From Solirubrobacteraceae bacterium (GTDB lineage Bacteria; Actinomycetota; Thermoleophilia; Solirubrobacterales; Solirubrobacteraceae), in the NCBI GenBank assembly GCA_024710825.1, contig JANJUA010000281.1, positions 1-17,550 on the forward strand: 17,550 nt of DNA, given 5' to 3'. Both the position numbers and the translations under genes were made by a program. The notes under the pieces are model-generated. The model made no database searches. It had not been told where the DNA came from and saw only the letters and a list, made by a program, of their open reading frames with translations. Each line of letters opens with the position of its first letter. Position 1 is the stretch's first letter. Positions 1 to 8,713 of the stretch are shown here, one piece after another.

Positions 1-127
1 ACAGCGCCACGGTCTCGCGGCCCACCTCGATCTCGTTGCCGTCCTGGTCGGTCAGCGTGAAGGGGCCGCGCACGAGGAACGGCCCGTCCCGGTACGGCGT
101 GATGCGGGCACCCTCGGTCGAGCTCAT
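1..127 (-). CDS. CDGSH iron-sulfur domain protein, N-terminal part (cut by window edge)
   Basis: The first 42 residues are visible, from an ATG at 127; the rest lies beyond the window. The fragment reads MSSTEGARITPYRDGPFLVR followed by GPFTLTDQDGNEIEVGRETV and AL. The pattern 'I-T-x-Y-x-D-G-P-x-x-V-x-G' followed by 'V-A-L' just before the expected Cys-rich cluster site is what I know from small bacterial CDGSH (mitoNEET-like) proteins, which bind a [2Fe-2S] cluster through three Cys and one His. The cluster motif itself would come next and is not in view, so the call rests on the N-terminal part only. The start has no Shine-Dalgarno sequence and sits directly against a GC-rich inverted repeat (128-167). 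It lies 87 bases downstream of the ThyX-like gene on the same strand and may be co-transcribed with it. Confidence 0.72.
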   Translation of the reverse strand, partial: MSSTEGARITPYRDGPFLVRGPFTLTDQDGNEIEVGRETVAL

Positions 128-167
128 GCCGGTCGGCTTGCCCGCGCGCCGTCGCGCGGAAACCGGC
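128..167. repeat. Nested GC-rich inverted repeat before the CDGSH gene
   Basis: An inner perfect stem, CCGCGCG (142-148) and CGCGCGG (153-159), has a four-base loop. An outer perfect arm pair, GCCGGT (128-133) and ACCGGC (162-167), encloses it. The outer arm touches the ATG at 127. No T-run follows on either strand, so it does not look like a classical intrinsic terminator. It could end thyX transcription weakly or fold over the CDGSH start. The remaining bases up to the ThyX stop at 217 show nothing else I recognise. Confidence 0.5.
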
Positions 168-214
168 GCCCTTGCGACGGGCGGCTCGGCCGGCAGGGGG
201 CGATCCACACGGCG

Positions 215-1780
215 CTACGCGCGCGCGGACTGCTTGGCGTCGGTGCGCATCTCCGCCAGGATGCGCTCGAGCCGCGGCTCGGTCTCCTCGTCGACGTGCG
301 TCATCGTCGCCGCGACCGCCGGGTGCACGGCCGCGATCCGGCGATGCATCTCGTGGGCGACCGCCCGGTAGCTCGGATGCCCCTCGCGGCCCGAGCGCAG
401 CTCGATGAGCTGCATCGCCTCGCGCGCGTTGAGGTCGAGGACGTAGCGGATGCGGTAGCCAAGGCACAGCGCGTAGGGCGCCTCGCCCTCGTGGCCGTCG
501 TCCACCAGGCGCTGCCACGCCTGCCGGGAGACGTCGAGCGCGCGGACGTAGGCGTCTCCGCCGCCCGCCGCGGCGACCTCCTCCGGGACGTCCGCGCCCA
601 GCGCGGGCCCGAGCCGCTGCCACTGCGCCGTGAGCATCCGGTGGCGCTGGAGGTCGCGGAACGCCCCGTAGTCGCTGACGATCTCGAAGCGATAGCGCAG
701 AGCCTCGAACCCGCGCCCGGGCCGATGGCGCCGGTTGCGCCGCTCGCCGACCAGGTCGCCGAGCAGCCGCGCCCGCTCGTCCGCTCCCAGGGCCGCGACG
801 CGCAGCCGCGTCTGCTCCTCGGAGGCGCCCGCCGCCTCGAAGAGCAGCGCGGCCAGCAGGGCCTCCTCGTCGCCGTCGACGTGCAGCAGGCGCACCGAAG
901 GCCCCGCCGCGCCCGCATCGGCGCCGTCCAGCCCCAGCCGCGCCACCCAGCGGTCGGCCGCCTCGTCGCGCCCGCGCAGGTACGAGACCCACTCGCCGCC
1001 CCGGTCCGGCCGCTGCACCCGCGCCACGAAGCTCGGCATCACCTGCTGGACGGCGGTCAGGATCTGCGCGCCCACCCGCCGCGCCTCCGGCAGCGGATGC
1101 GCCAGCAGATGCAGGATGAGCTGCTCGTAGGTCTGGCCGCTGGCGTAGATGCCCATGTGCGACAGCGACGCCGCCGGCAGCAGCCCGCGCAGCAGGTCCA
1201 GCGCCTTTGCCTTGATCGCGCGCCGGCGGGCGGGGGAGTCGTCGCCCGTGAACGACGACTCCACCCACGCGGCCATCCGCGGCAGAAGCTCCGAGTAGGT
1301 CGCGAAGAGCGCGTCCATCGCGCGCTCGTACTCCGGTCCGAGCGTCTCGTCGCGGTAGTAGCGGTAGCCGCCCGCCGGCATCGGCTCGTCGTAGGCGATG
1401 TAGCGCGTGGACTGCTCGAGGTACGCCGCCAGCCGCGGGCGCTGGAGCACCTTCGTCAGCACGTTGGAGACCCACTCGCACGCGATGTGCATGCCGCCGA
1501 GCTGCGCGACGCTGTCGTCGCCGTAGCCGAGGAAGATCCGCTCGTAGAGCTCCGCGGCGCGCGCGCCCTCCGCGCCCTCCCAGCCCGCGACGTCCTCCGG
1601 CAGCGAGTCGGCGAACTCGTCGAGGAACATCCGCCGCAGCGTCCCCGGGTAGCGGGAGTAGCGGGCGAAGAGCGCGCCCTTGACCGTCTCGGGCAGGTTC
1701 ACGAGGCCGAAGACCGGCCCGTCGAGGTCGGTGAAGTGGGGCGCCAGCCGCGCCCGCTCGGCTTCGGTGAAGGACTCCAT
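215..1780 (-). CDS. Two-domain ThyX-family protein (annotated FAD-dependent thymidylate synthase type)
   Basis: 521 residues from ATG 1780, more than twice the usual ThyX length of about 220-250. ThyX methylates dUMP to dTMP using methylene-tetrahydrofolate, FAD and NADPH; its signature is RHRxxSxNExSxRY. Here the N-terminal half has a degenerate copy, RPRLAAYLEQSTRY (residues 114-127), which keeps the ExSxRY end but loses His and the catalytic-region Ser. The C-terminal half has RHR (379-381) and, near residues 458-472, ELRSGREGHPSYR, which resembles the ThyX C-terminal nucleotide/flavin-binding segment. The protein therefore looks like a duplicated ThyX fold with signature parts divided between halves; whether it makes thymidylate is unknown. 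The open frame continues 32 codons further upstream into the divergent promoter, but the family-like sequence begins at MESFTEAERARL. No Shine-Dalgarno is seen; a TACCTT hexamer lies 11 bases before the ATG. Confidence 0.75.
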   Translation of the reverse strand: MESFTEAERARLAPHFTDLDGPVFGLVNLPETVKGALFARYSRYPGTLRRMFLDEFADSLPEDVAGWEGAEGARAAELYERIFLGYGDDSVAQLGGMHIACEWVSNVLTKVLQRPRLAAYLEQSTRYIAYDEPMPAGGYRYYRDETLGPEYERAMDALFATYSELLPRMAAWVESSFTGDDSPARRRAIKAKALDLLRGLLPAASLSHMGIYASGQTYEQLILHLLAHPLPEARRVGAQILTAVQQVMPSFVARVQRPDRGGEWVSYLRGRDEAADRWVARLGLDGADAGAAGPSVRLLHVDGDEEALLAALLFEAAGASEEQTRLRVAALGADERARLLGDLVGERRNRRHRPGRGFEALRYRFEIVSDYGAFRDLQRHRMLTAQWQRLGPALGADVPEEVAAAGGGDAYVRALDVSRQAWQRLVDDGHEGEAPYALCLGYRIRYVLDLNAREAMQLIELRSGREGHPSYRAVAHEMHRRIAAVHPAVAATMTHVDEETEPRLERILAEMRTDAKQSARA

Positions 1781-1835
1781 GCGGGCGAGTGAAGGTAGCG
1801 AGACGGCCGGCAGCCATGAAGTCCACCGGCTTAGT

Positions 1836-1855
1836 GGGGTTATGCTAATCTCCCC
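1836..1855. promoter_or_regulatory. Imperfect palindrome over the predicted sulfate-operon -10
   Basis: GGGGTTATGCTAATCTCCCC pairs with its reverse complement at 12 of 20 positions: the four outer G/C pairs on each side and an inner A-T pair on each side (GGGG..AT....AT..CCCC). It covers both candidate -10 hexamers, so a bound protein would block the promoter. The likely ligand would be a sulfur-responsive regulator, but no binding motif is known to me for this lineage. Stretches such as this arise by chance at moderate frequency. Confidence 0.3.
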
Positions 1856-1879
1856 AATCTCGATATAGAAGACCAACTT

Positions 1880-1885
1880 GGAGGA
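1880..1885 (+). promoter_or_regulatory. Shine-Dalgarno sequence of sbp
   Basis: GGAGGA lies three bases before the GTG at 1889 (four if GGAGG is counted). The spacing is short, but no other start would keep the lipoprotein signal peptide that follows, so it supports GTG 1889 as the start. Confidence 0.6.
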
Positions 1886-1888
1886 CTT

Positions 1889-2914
1889 GTGAAGTCACGG
1901 AACCTGCTCGCCGCCCCGCTCGCGATCGTCGTCCTGGCGATCGCCGGCTGCGGCGGCGCGTCCGACGACAAGGACGCCGCCGGGGCATCGTCCGAGGGCG
2001 ACAAGGCGACGCTGTCGCTCGTCGCCTACTCGACCCCGCAGGTCGTCTACGACGAGATCATCCCCGCCTACCAGCAGACGCCCGAGGGGCAGGGGGTCGG
2101 CTTCAAGACCTCCTTCGGCGCCTCGGGCGACCAGTCGCGCGCGGTCGAGGCGGGCCAGAAGGCCGACGTCGTCTCGTTCTCGACCGAGCCGGACATGACC
2201 CGCCTGGTCGACGCCGGGCTGGTGGCCCCGGACTGGAAGGACGGCCCGAACGAGGGCCTCGTCACGACCTCCGTGGTGGCCTTCGTCGTCCGCGACGGCA
2301 ACCCGAAGGACATCCGCACCTGGGACGACCTCCTGAAGCCGGGCGTCGAGGTCCTCACGCCGAACCCGTTCAGCTCCGGCGCGGCCAAGTGGAACCTGAT
2401 GGCGGCCTACGGCGCCGCGGGCGGCACCGAGGACCCCGAGGCGGGCCTTGCGTACGTGCGCGAGCTCATCACCGACCACGTCAAGGTCCAGGACAAGTCG
2501 GGCCGCGAGGCGCTGCAGAGCTTCCTCGGCGGTAACGGCGACGTGCTCCTCTCCTACGAGTACGAGGCGATCACCGCCAACAAGGAGGGCAACGACCTCG
2601 AGTACGTCATCCCCGACGACACGATCAGGATCGACATCGACATCGCCACGACCGAGGGCGCGCCGGCCGAGGCCGCCTCGTTCCTCGACTACGTCCTCTC
2701 CGAGCCCGCGCAGGAGCAGTTCGCGTCGTGGGGCTACCGACCGGTCAACGAGAAGGTCCTGGCGGCCCACGCCGACGACTTCCCGACGCCGCCGGGCCTC
2801 TTCTCGATCGAGGATCTCGGCGGCTGGGAGAGGGCGAACACCGAGCTGTTCGACGTCGAGGTCGGCTCGATCGCGAAGATCGAGGAAGAGGCCGGGGTCT
2901 CGACCGCCAAGTGA
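1889..2914 (+). CDS. sbp: Sulfate/thiosulfate ABC transporter substrate-binding lipoprotein
   Basis: 341 residues from GTG 1889. Residues 1-21 form a lipoprotein signal peptide (basic start, hydrophobic run, lipobox LAIAGC with Cys21), so the mature protein should be anchored to the outer face of the membrane and capture sulfate or thiosulfate. Family motifs are clear: ASGDQSRAVEAGQKADVV (residues 78-95), matching the Sbp/CysP stretch around the anion-binding site, and NPKDIRTWDDLLKPGVEVLT (138-157) followed by PNPFSSGAAKWN. A low-complexity G/D/S linker (about 22-40) follows the lipid Cys. It is the first gene of the sbp-cysT-cysW-cysA operon; its TGA stop overlaps the GTG of cysT. Sequence cannot decide between sulfate and thiosulfate as the main ligand. 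Confidence 0.93.
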   Translation: MKSRNLLAAPLAIVVLAIAGCGGASDDKDAAGASSEGDKATLSLVAYSTPQVVYDEIIPAYQQTPEGQGVGFKTSFGASGDQSRAVEAGQKADVVSFSTEPDMTRLVDAGLVAPDWKDGPNEGLVTTSVVAFVVRDGNPKDIRTWDDLLKPGVEVLTPNPFSSGAAKWNLMAAYGAAGGTEDPEAGLAYVRELITDHVKVQDKSGREALQSFLGGNGDVLLSYEYEAITANKEGNDLEYVIPDDTIRIDIDIATTEGAPAEAASFLDYVLSEPAQEQFASWGYRPVNEKVLAAHADDFPTPPGLFSIEDLGGWERANTELFDVEVGSIAKIEEEAGVSTAK

Positions 2915-3726
2915 CGACCCATGCCCTGACCCTGAGGCGCCCGGCCGGACGGCCGGGCGCCCTGGCGCTCGGCGTCTCGACGCTGTGGCTGAGCGCCATC
3001 GTCCTGCTGCCGCTGGCCGCCGTCGTCGTCCGCTCCACCGACGGCGGGCTCGAGGCGTTCTGGAACGCGGTGACCAGCCGCCAGGCCGTCGCCGCGCTGC
3101 GCTTCACCCTGCTCGTCTCGCTGGCGACCGCGGCGATCAACGCCGCCGGCGGCATGCTGATCGCCTGGGTGCTGGTCCGCGACCGCTTCCCGGGCAAGCG
3201 CTTCGTCAACGCGCTCATCGACCTGCCGTTCGCGCTGCCCACGATCGTCGCCGGCCTGACGCTGCTCGCCCTCTACGGACCCACGAGCCCGTTCGGCATC
3301 AACGTCGCCTTCACGCAGCTCGCCGTCCTGCTCGCGCTGCTGTTCGTCACGCTGCCGTTCGTCGTGCGCGCGGTGCAGCCGGTGCTCATCGAGATCGACC
3401 GCGAGATGGAGCAGGCGGCGCTCTCGCTCGGCGCCGGCAACCGCACGGTCTTCCTGCGGATCATCCTCCCGAACCTCGTCCCGGCGCTGCTGTCGGGCGC
3501 GGCGCTGGCGTTCGCGCGGGCCGTCGGCGAGTTCGGCTCGATCGTCCTGATCTCCGGCAACATCCCGTTCGACACGCAGGTCGCCTCGATGTACATCTTC
3601 AAGCAGATCGAGAGCGACAACCCGGTCGGCGCCGCGTCGGTCGCGGTCGTGCTGCTCGTGCTGTCGCTGGTGGTGCTGATCGGGATCCGCGCCCTCGGCC
3701 GTTGGGGGGCACGCCGTGACCGTTGA
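2911..3726 (+). CDS. cysT: Sulfate ABC transporter permease CysT
   Basis: 271 residues from GTG 2911, which overlaps the sbp stop (2912-2914). Open frame exists further upstream but runs through the sbp gene, and the family-like sequence begins with the first membrane helix at about residue 20. About six membrane segments are visible. The cytoplasmic EAA loop, EQAALSLGAGNRTVFLRIIL (167-186), docks onto the CysA ATPase. Paired motifs IDLPFALPTIVAGL (103-116) and [15 protein letters not shown] (145-159) are typical of CysT/CysW. It pairs with CysW to form the membrane channel for sulfate import. No strong Shine-Dalgarno is present, which fits translation coupled to sbp. The last 11 bases overlap cysW. 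Confidence 0.93.
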   Translation: MTTHALTLRRPAGRPGALALGVSTLWLSAIVLLPLAAVVVRSTDGGLEAFWNAVTSRQAVAALRFTLLVSLATAAINAAGGMLIAWVLVRDRFPGKRFVNALIDLPFALPTIVAGLTLLALYGPTSPFGINVAFTQLAVLLALLFVTLPFVVRAVQPVLIEIDREMEQAALSLGAGNRTVFLRIILPNLVPALLSGAALAFARAVGEFGSIVLISGNIPFDTQVASMYIFKQIESDNPVGAASVAVVLLVLSLVVLIGIRALGRWGARRDR

Positions 3727-4510
3727 TCGGGGCTGGCGCATCGCCCTGCGCACCCTCGCGCTCGCCTATCTCGCCCTGCTGCTCCTGGCGCCCGTCGGCC
3801 TCGTCTTCTACCGCACGTTCGAGCACGGCGTGATGGCCGTGTGGGACTCCATCACGACGCCGGCGGCGATCAGCGCCTTCTGGCTGACGATCGAGGTGAC
3901 GGCGATCGCGGTTCCGCTCAACACGATCTTCGGCGTGCTCTGCGCGCTCGTGCTCGCCCGCGGCAGGTTCCGGGGCAAGGCGCTGCTCGACGCGATCATC
4001 GACCTGCCGTTCGCGATCTCCCCGATCGTCGTGGGGCTCGCGCTCGTGCTCCTGTTCGGGCGCGGCGGGTGGCTCGGCGACCTGCCGTTCCAGGTGATCT
4101 TCTCGTTCCCGGGGATCGTGCTCGCGACGATCTTCGTCACGCTGCCGTTCGTCGTGCGCGAGGTCACCCCCGTGCTCCGCGAGATCGGCGACGAGCAGGA
4201 GCAGGCCGCCTCGACGCTGGGAGCCGACAACTGGCAGACGTTCTGGCGCATCACGCTGCCCGCGATCCGCTGGGGCGTCGCCTACGGGGTGATCCTGTCG
4301 GTCGCGCGGTCCATCGGCGAGTTCGGGGCGGTCAGCGTCGTCTCCGGGAAGATCTCCGGGGAGACCGAGACGCTCACGCTGCTCGTCGAGAAGCGCTTCG
4401 CCAACTTCGACATCGCCGGCGCCTACGCCGCATCCGGCCTGCTGGCCGTGATCGCCCTGACGACGCTCGTCGTCATGACGCTGTCCAACGCACGGAGGGA
4501 CGAGACATGA
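3716..4510 (+). CDS. cysW: Sulfate ABC transporter permease CysW
   Basis: 264 residues from GTG 3716, overlapping the end of cysT by 11 bases. It has about six membrane helices and an EAA loop, [20 protein letters not shown] (162-181), the contact with CysA. It shares IIDLPFA (94-100) and [15 protein letters not shown] (140-154) with CysT, reflecting an old gene duplication; the second segment is identical at DNA level over 28 bases (4133-4160 against 3343-3370). The [23 protein letters not shown] stretch is shown here only by its first part, [15 protein letters not shown], and is characteristic of CysW. The stop TGA overlaps the cysA ATG as ATGA, so translation is probably coupled. Confidence 0.93.
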   Translation: MTVDRGWRIALRTLALAYLALLLLAPVGLVFYRTFEHGVMAVWDSITTPAAISAFWLTIEVTAIAVPLNTIFGVLCALVLARGRFRGKALLDAIIDLPFAISPIVVGLALVLLFGRGGWLGDLPFQVIFSFPGIVLATIFVTLPFVVREVTPVLREIGDEQEQAASTLGADNWQTFWRITLPAIRWGVAYGVILSVARSIGEFGAVSVVSGKISGETETLTLLVEKRFANFDIAGAYAASGLLAVIALTTLVVMTLSNARRDET

Positions 4511-5444
4511 TCGCCGCACGCGGGGTCACCAAGCGATTCGGGGACTTCGTCGCGCTCGACGACGTCTCGATCGAGATACCGGACGGCTCCCTGACCGCCC
4601 TGCTCGGCCCCAGCGGCTCGGGCAAGTCGACGCTGCTGCGCATCGTCGCCGGGCTCGAGCAGCCCGACGAGGGCGTGGTGGAGATCCACGGCTCCGACCA
4701 GACGCGCGTGCCGCCGCAGCGGCGTGAGATCGGCTTCGTGTTCCAGCACTACGCCGCCTTCAAGCACATGACCGTGCACGACAACGTGGCGTTCGGGCTG
4801 ACGATCCGCAAGCAGCCCAAGCAGCGGGTGCGAGCGCGCGTCGAGGAGCTGCTCGGGATCGTCGGGCTCTCCGGCTACGCCGAGCGCTACCCGAGCCAGC
4901 TCTCGGGCGGCCAGCGCCAGCGCATGGCGCTCGCCCGCGCCCTCGCGGTCGAGCCGCGCGTGCTGCTGCTCGACGAGCCGTTCGGCGCGCTGGACGCCCT
5001 GGTCCGCGCCGAGCTGCGCGAGTGGCTGCGGCGCCTGCACGAGGAGGTGCACGTCACGACGGTGCTTGTCACCCACGACCAGGAGGAGGCGATGGCGATC
5101 GCCGACCACCTCGTGGTCATGGATCACGGGCGCATCGAGCAGGTCGGCCCGCCGCGCGAGATCTACGACCGGCCGGCCAACGGCTTCGTCATGGGCTTCC
5201 TCGGTCCGGTGGCGCGGCTCGGCGACCGGCTCGTCCGCCCACACGACATCGTCGTCGAGCTCGAGCCCGGCGAGGATGCGGTGGAGGCGCAGGTCGGCCG
5301 TGTCGTGCATCTCGGCTTCGAGGTCCGCGTCGAGCTGGTGCTCGACGGCCAGGACCCGGTGCTCGTGCAGCTCACGCGCCACGACGCCGAGCAGCTCGAG
5401 CTCGCCCACGGCGACATCGTCTGGGTGCGCGCTCCGCGCCTCGC

Positions 5445-5460
<16 letters not shown>
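4507..5460 (+). CDS. cysA: Sulfate/thiosulfate ABC transporter ATP-binding protein CysA
   Basis: 317 residues from ATG 4507, preceded by GGAGGG (4494-4499) at a normal distance. It powers sulfate import by ATP hydrolysis on the cytoplasmic side of the CysT/CysW channel. Visible motifs: Walker [10 protein letters not shown] (34-42), Q-loop VFQHYAAF (78-85), ABC signature LSGGQRQ (132-138), Walker B LLLDEP (153-158), D-loop GALD (160-163) and the switch His190 in VTHDQEEA. A small TOBE-like C-terminal domain follows (from about residue 225, with [11 protein letters not shown]), somewhat shorter than in many CysA proteins of 340-360 residues. The gene ends in a 16-base tail-to-tail overlap with the uvrA2 gene, leaving no room for an ordinary terminator. 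Confidence 0.93.
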
Positions 5461-7826
<2,366 letters not shown>

Positions 7827-7828
7827 GC

Positions 7829-8236
7829 TCAGGTCTGCTGGATGCGGATCAGGTTCCCGGCCGGGTCGCGCAACGCGCAGTCGCGCACGCCGTACGGCTG
7901 GTCGGTCGGCTCCTGGACGACGTCGGCGTCGGCGGCCTGGAGCTGCTCGAACACGCCGTCGACGTCGCCGGTGGCCAGGTTGATCCCGGCGTAGGTGCCC
8001 TTGGCCATCATCTCGGCGACGGTCCGCTTCTCCTCGTCGGTGACGCCGGGGCTCGCGTCCGGTGGGAACAGCACGATCGACGTGCCGGGCTGGTCGGCGG
8101 GCCCGACGGTGATCCAGCGCATCCCCTGGTAGCCGACGTCGTTGCGCACCTCGAAGCCGAGCACGTCGCGGTAGAAGGCCAGCGAGGCCTCCGGGTCGCT
8201 GTGCGGGAGGAAGCTGGAGTGGATGGTGATGTCCAT
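7829..8236 (-). CDS. VOC (glyoxalase/bleomycin-resistance fold) family protein
   Basis: 135 residues from ATG 8236. The start MDITIHSSFLPHSDPEASLA and FYRDVLGFEVRNDVGYQGMR are typical of VOC proteins, which bind small molecules or metal-dependent substrates in a paired beta-alpha-beta-beta-beta fold. The C-terminal motif reads RDPAGNLIRIQQT: the position where metal-dependent glyoxalases carry a metal-ligand Glu (as in DPDGNLIEL) is Arg, so a metal site is doubtful and a binding or sequestration role is possible. An in-frame GTG exists at 8245, but ATG 8236 is preferred because a TANNNT -10 (TAGCGT, 8244-8249) sits exactly seven bases before it and would overlap the GTG. It lies between an AraC-type regulator and the UvrA2 gene. 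I recall this trio from other actinobacteria, which I cannot check here. Confidence 0.87.
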   Translation of the reverse strand: MDITIHSSFLPHSDPEASLAFYRDVLGFEVRNDVGYQGMRWITVGPADQPGTSIVLFPPDASPGVTDEEKRTVAEMMAKGTYAGINLATGDVDGVFEQLQAADADVVQEPTDQPYGVRDCALRDPAGNLIRIQQT

Positions 8237-8243
8237 GAGGGGC

Positions 8244-8249
8244 ACGCTA
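8244..8249 (-). promoter_or_regulatory. -10 element for a leaderless voc transcript
   Basis: On the minus strand TAGCGT is followed by exactly seven bases (GCCCCTC) and then the ATG at 8236. The first three bases are the TAG stop codon of the upstream araC gene. No Shine-Dalgarno is present. TANNNT followed by a start codon 6-8 bases later is the usual layout for leaderless genes in actinobacteria. No convincing -35 was found. Confidence 0.45.
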
Positions 8250-8696
8250 ACCGCGACCGGCAGCGGACGCTTCTCGATTCCTGACGGGCCTGGTGACCTG
8301 CTTGGCGACGCACGGCGCCATCCCCTCGGTGGCGGCGCCCGCCTCGCGCCGGTAGGCGCTCGGCGTCATCCCGACGAGCTCGGTGAAGCGCGTGCTGAAG
8401 CTGCCCAGCGACGAGCAGCCGACCTCGAAGCAGACCTCGGTGACGCTGAGGTCGCCGCGGCGCAGCAGCGCCATCGCGCGCTCGATGCGGCGCGTCATCA
8501 GGTGGCCGTACGGCGACTCGCCGTAGGCGAGCCGGAACTGACGGCTGAAGTGGCCCGCCGACATGTGCGCGTCGCGGGCGAGCGCCTCGACGTCGAGCGG
8601 CTGCGCGTACTCCCGATCCATCCGATCGCGGACGCGGCGCAGCCGCGCGAGGTCGTCCAGGCGCGGCGTGGCGGGGCTGCCGGTCACCGAGGCCAT
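8247..8696 (-). CDS. AraC-type transcriptional regulator, DNA-binding domain only
   Basis: 149 residues from ATG 8696. It consists of a single AraC/XylS DNA-binding domain with two helix-turn-helix units, about residues 35-55 (VEALARDAHMSAGHFSRQF) and 84-104 (SVTEVCFEVGCSSLGSFSTR), closed by the family motif GMTPSAYRR (109-117). No sensor domain precedes it, as in MarA/SoxS, so activity may be set by its amount or by the short Cys-containing tail (two Cys in HTH2 and one in the tail). A longer open frame upstream runs into rrf2 and has no family similarity. The gene sits 17 bases after rrf2 and directly before voc, whose -10 overlaps its stop codon, so it probably regulates voc and uvrA2 and perhaps itself. 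Confidence 0.88.
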   Translation of the reverse strand: MASVTGSPATPRLDDLARLRRVRDRMDREYAQPLDVEALARDAHMSAGHFSRQFRLAYGESPYGHLMTRRIERAMALLRRGDLSVTEVCFEVGCSSLGSFSTRFTELVGMTPSAYRREAGAATEGMAPCVAKQVTRPVRNREASAAGRG

Positions 8697-8703
8697 GGGT
8701 GTC

Positions 8704-8709
8704 AGGGTA
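8704..8709 (-). promoter_or_regulatory. -10 element for a leaderless araC-type transcript
   Basis: On the minus strand TACCCT is followed by seven bases (GACACCC) and the ATG at 8696. It lies in the 17-base gap after the rrf2 stop. No Shine-Dalgarno is seen. The expected -35 position reads CGCGCG, which is not a match, so the support is the -10 and spacing only. Confidence 0.45.
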
Positions 8710-8713
8710 CGGG

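Larger units (their letters stand above)
1781..1888. promoter_or_regulatory. Divergent promoter region between thyX-like gene and sulfate operon
   Basis: This is the only divergent intergenic region in the window and is clearly richer in A/T than the genes around it. For the plus-strand sulfate operon, TATGCT (1841-1846) and the overlapping TAATCT (1846-1851) both fit the actinobacterial -10 pattern TANNNT; no good -35 is visible. For the minus-strand gene, TACCTT (complement of 1792-1797) fits TANNNT, would put transcription start about 4-5 bases before the ATG at 1780, and has only a weak -35 (TTCATG, 17 bases upstream). Exact start sites are inferred. Confidence 0.5.

Noticed and set aside
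1781..1876. N-terminal extension of the ThyX-like protein by 32 residues
   Set aside because: It would consume the divergent promoter and the palindrome, has no ribosome site, and the family-like sequence begins at ATG 1780.
8237..8245. GTG at 8245 as the voc start
   Set aside because: It overlaps the TAGCGT hexamer proposed as -10 and has no Shine-Dalgarno; ATG 8236 matches the usual MDITIHSS beginning.
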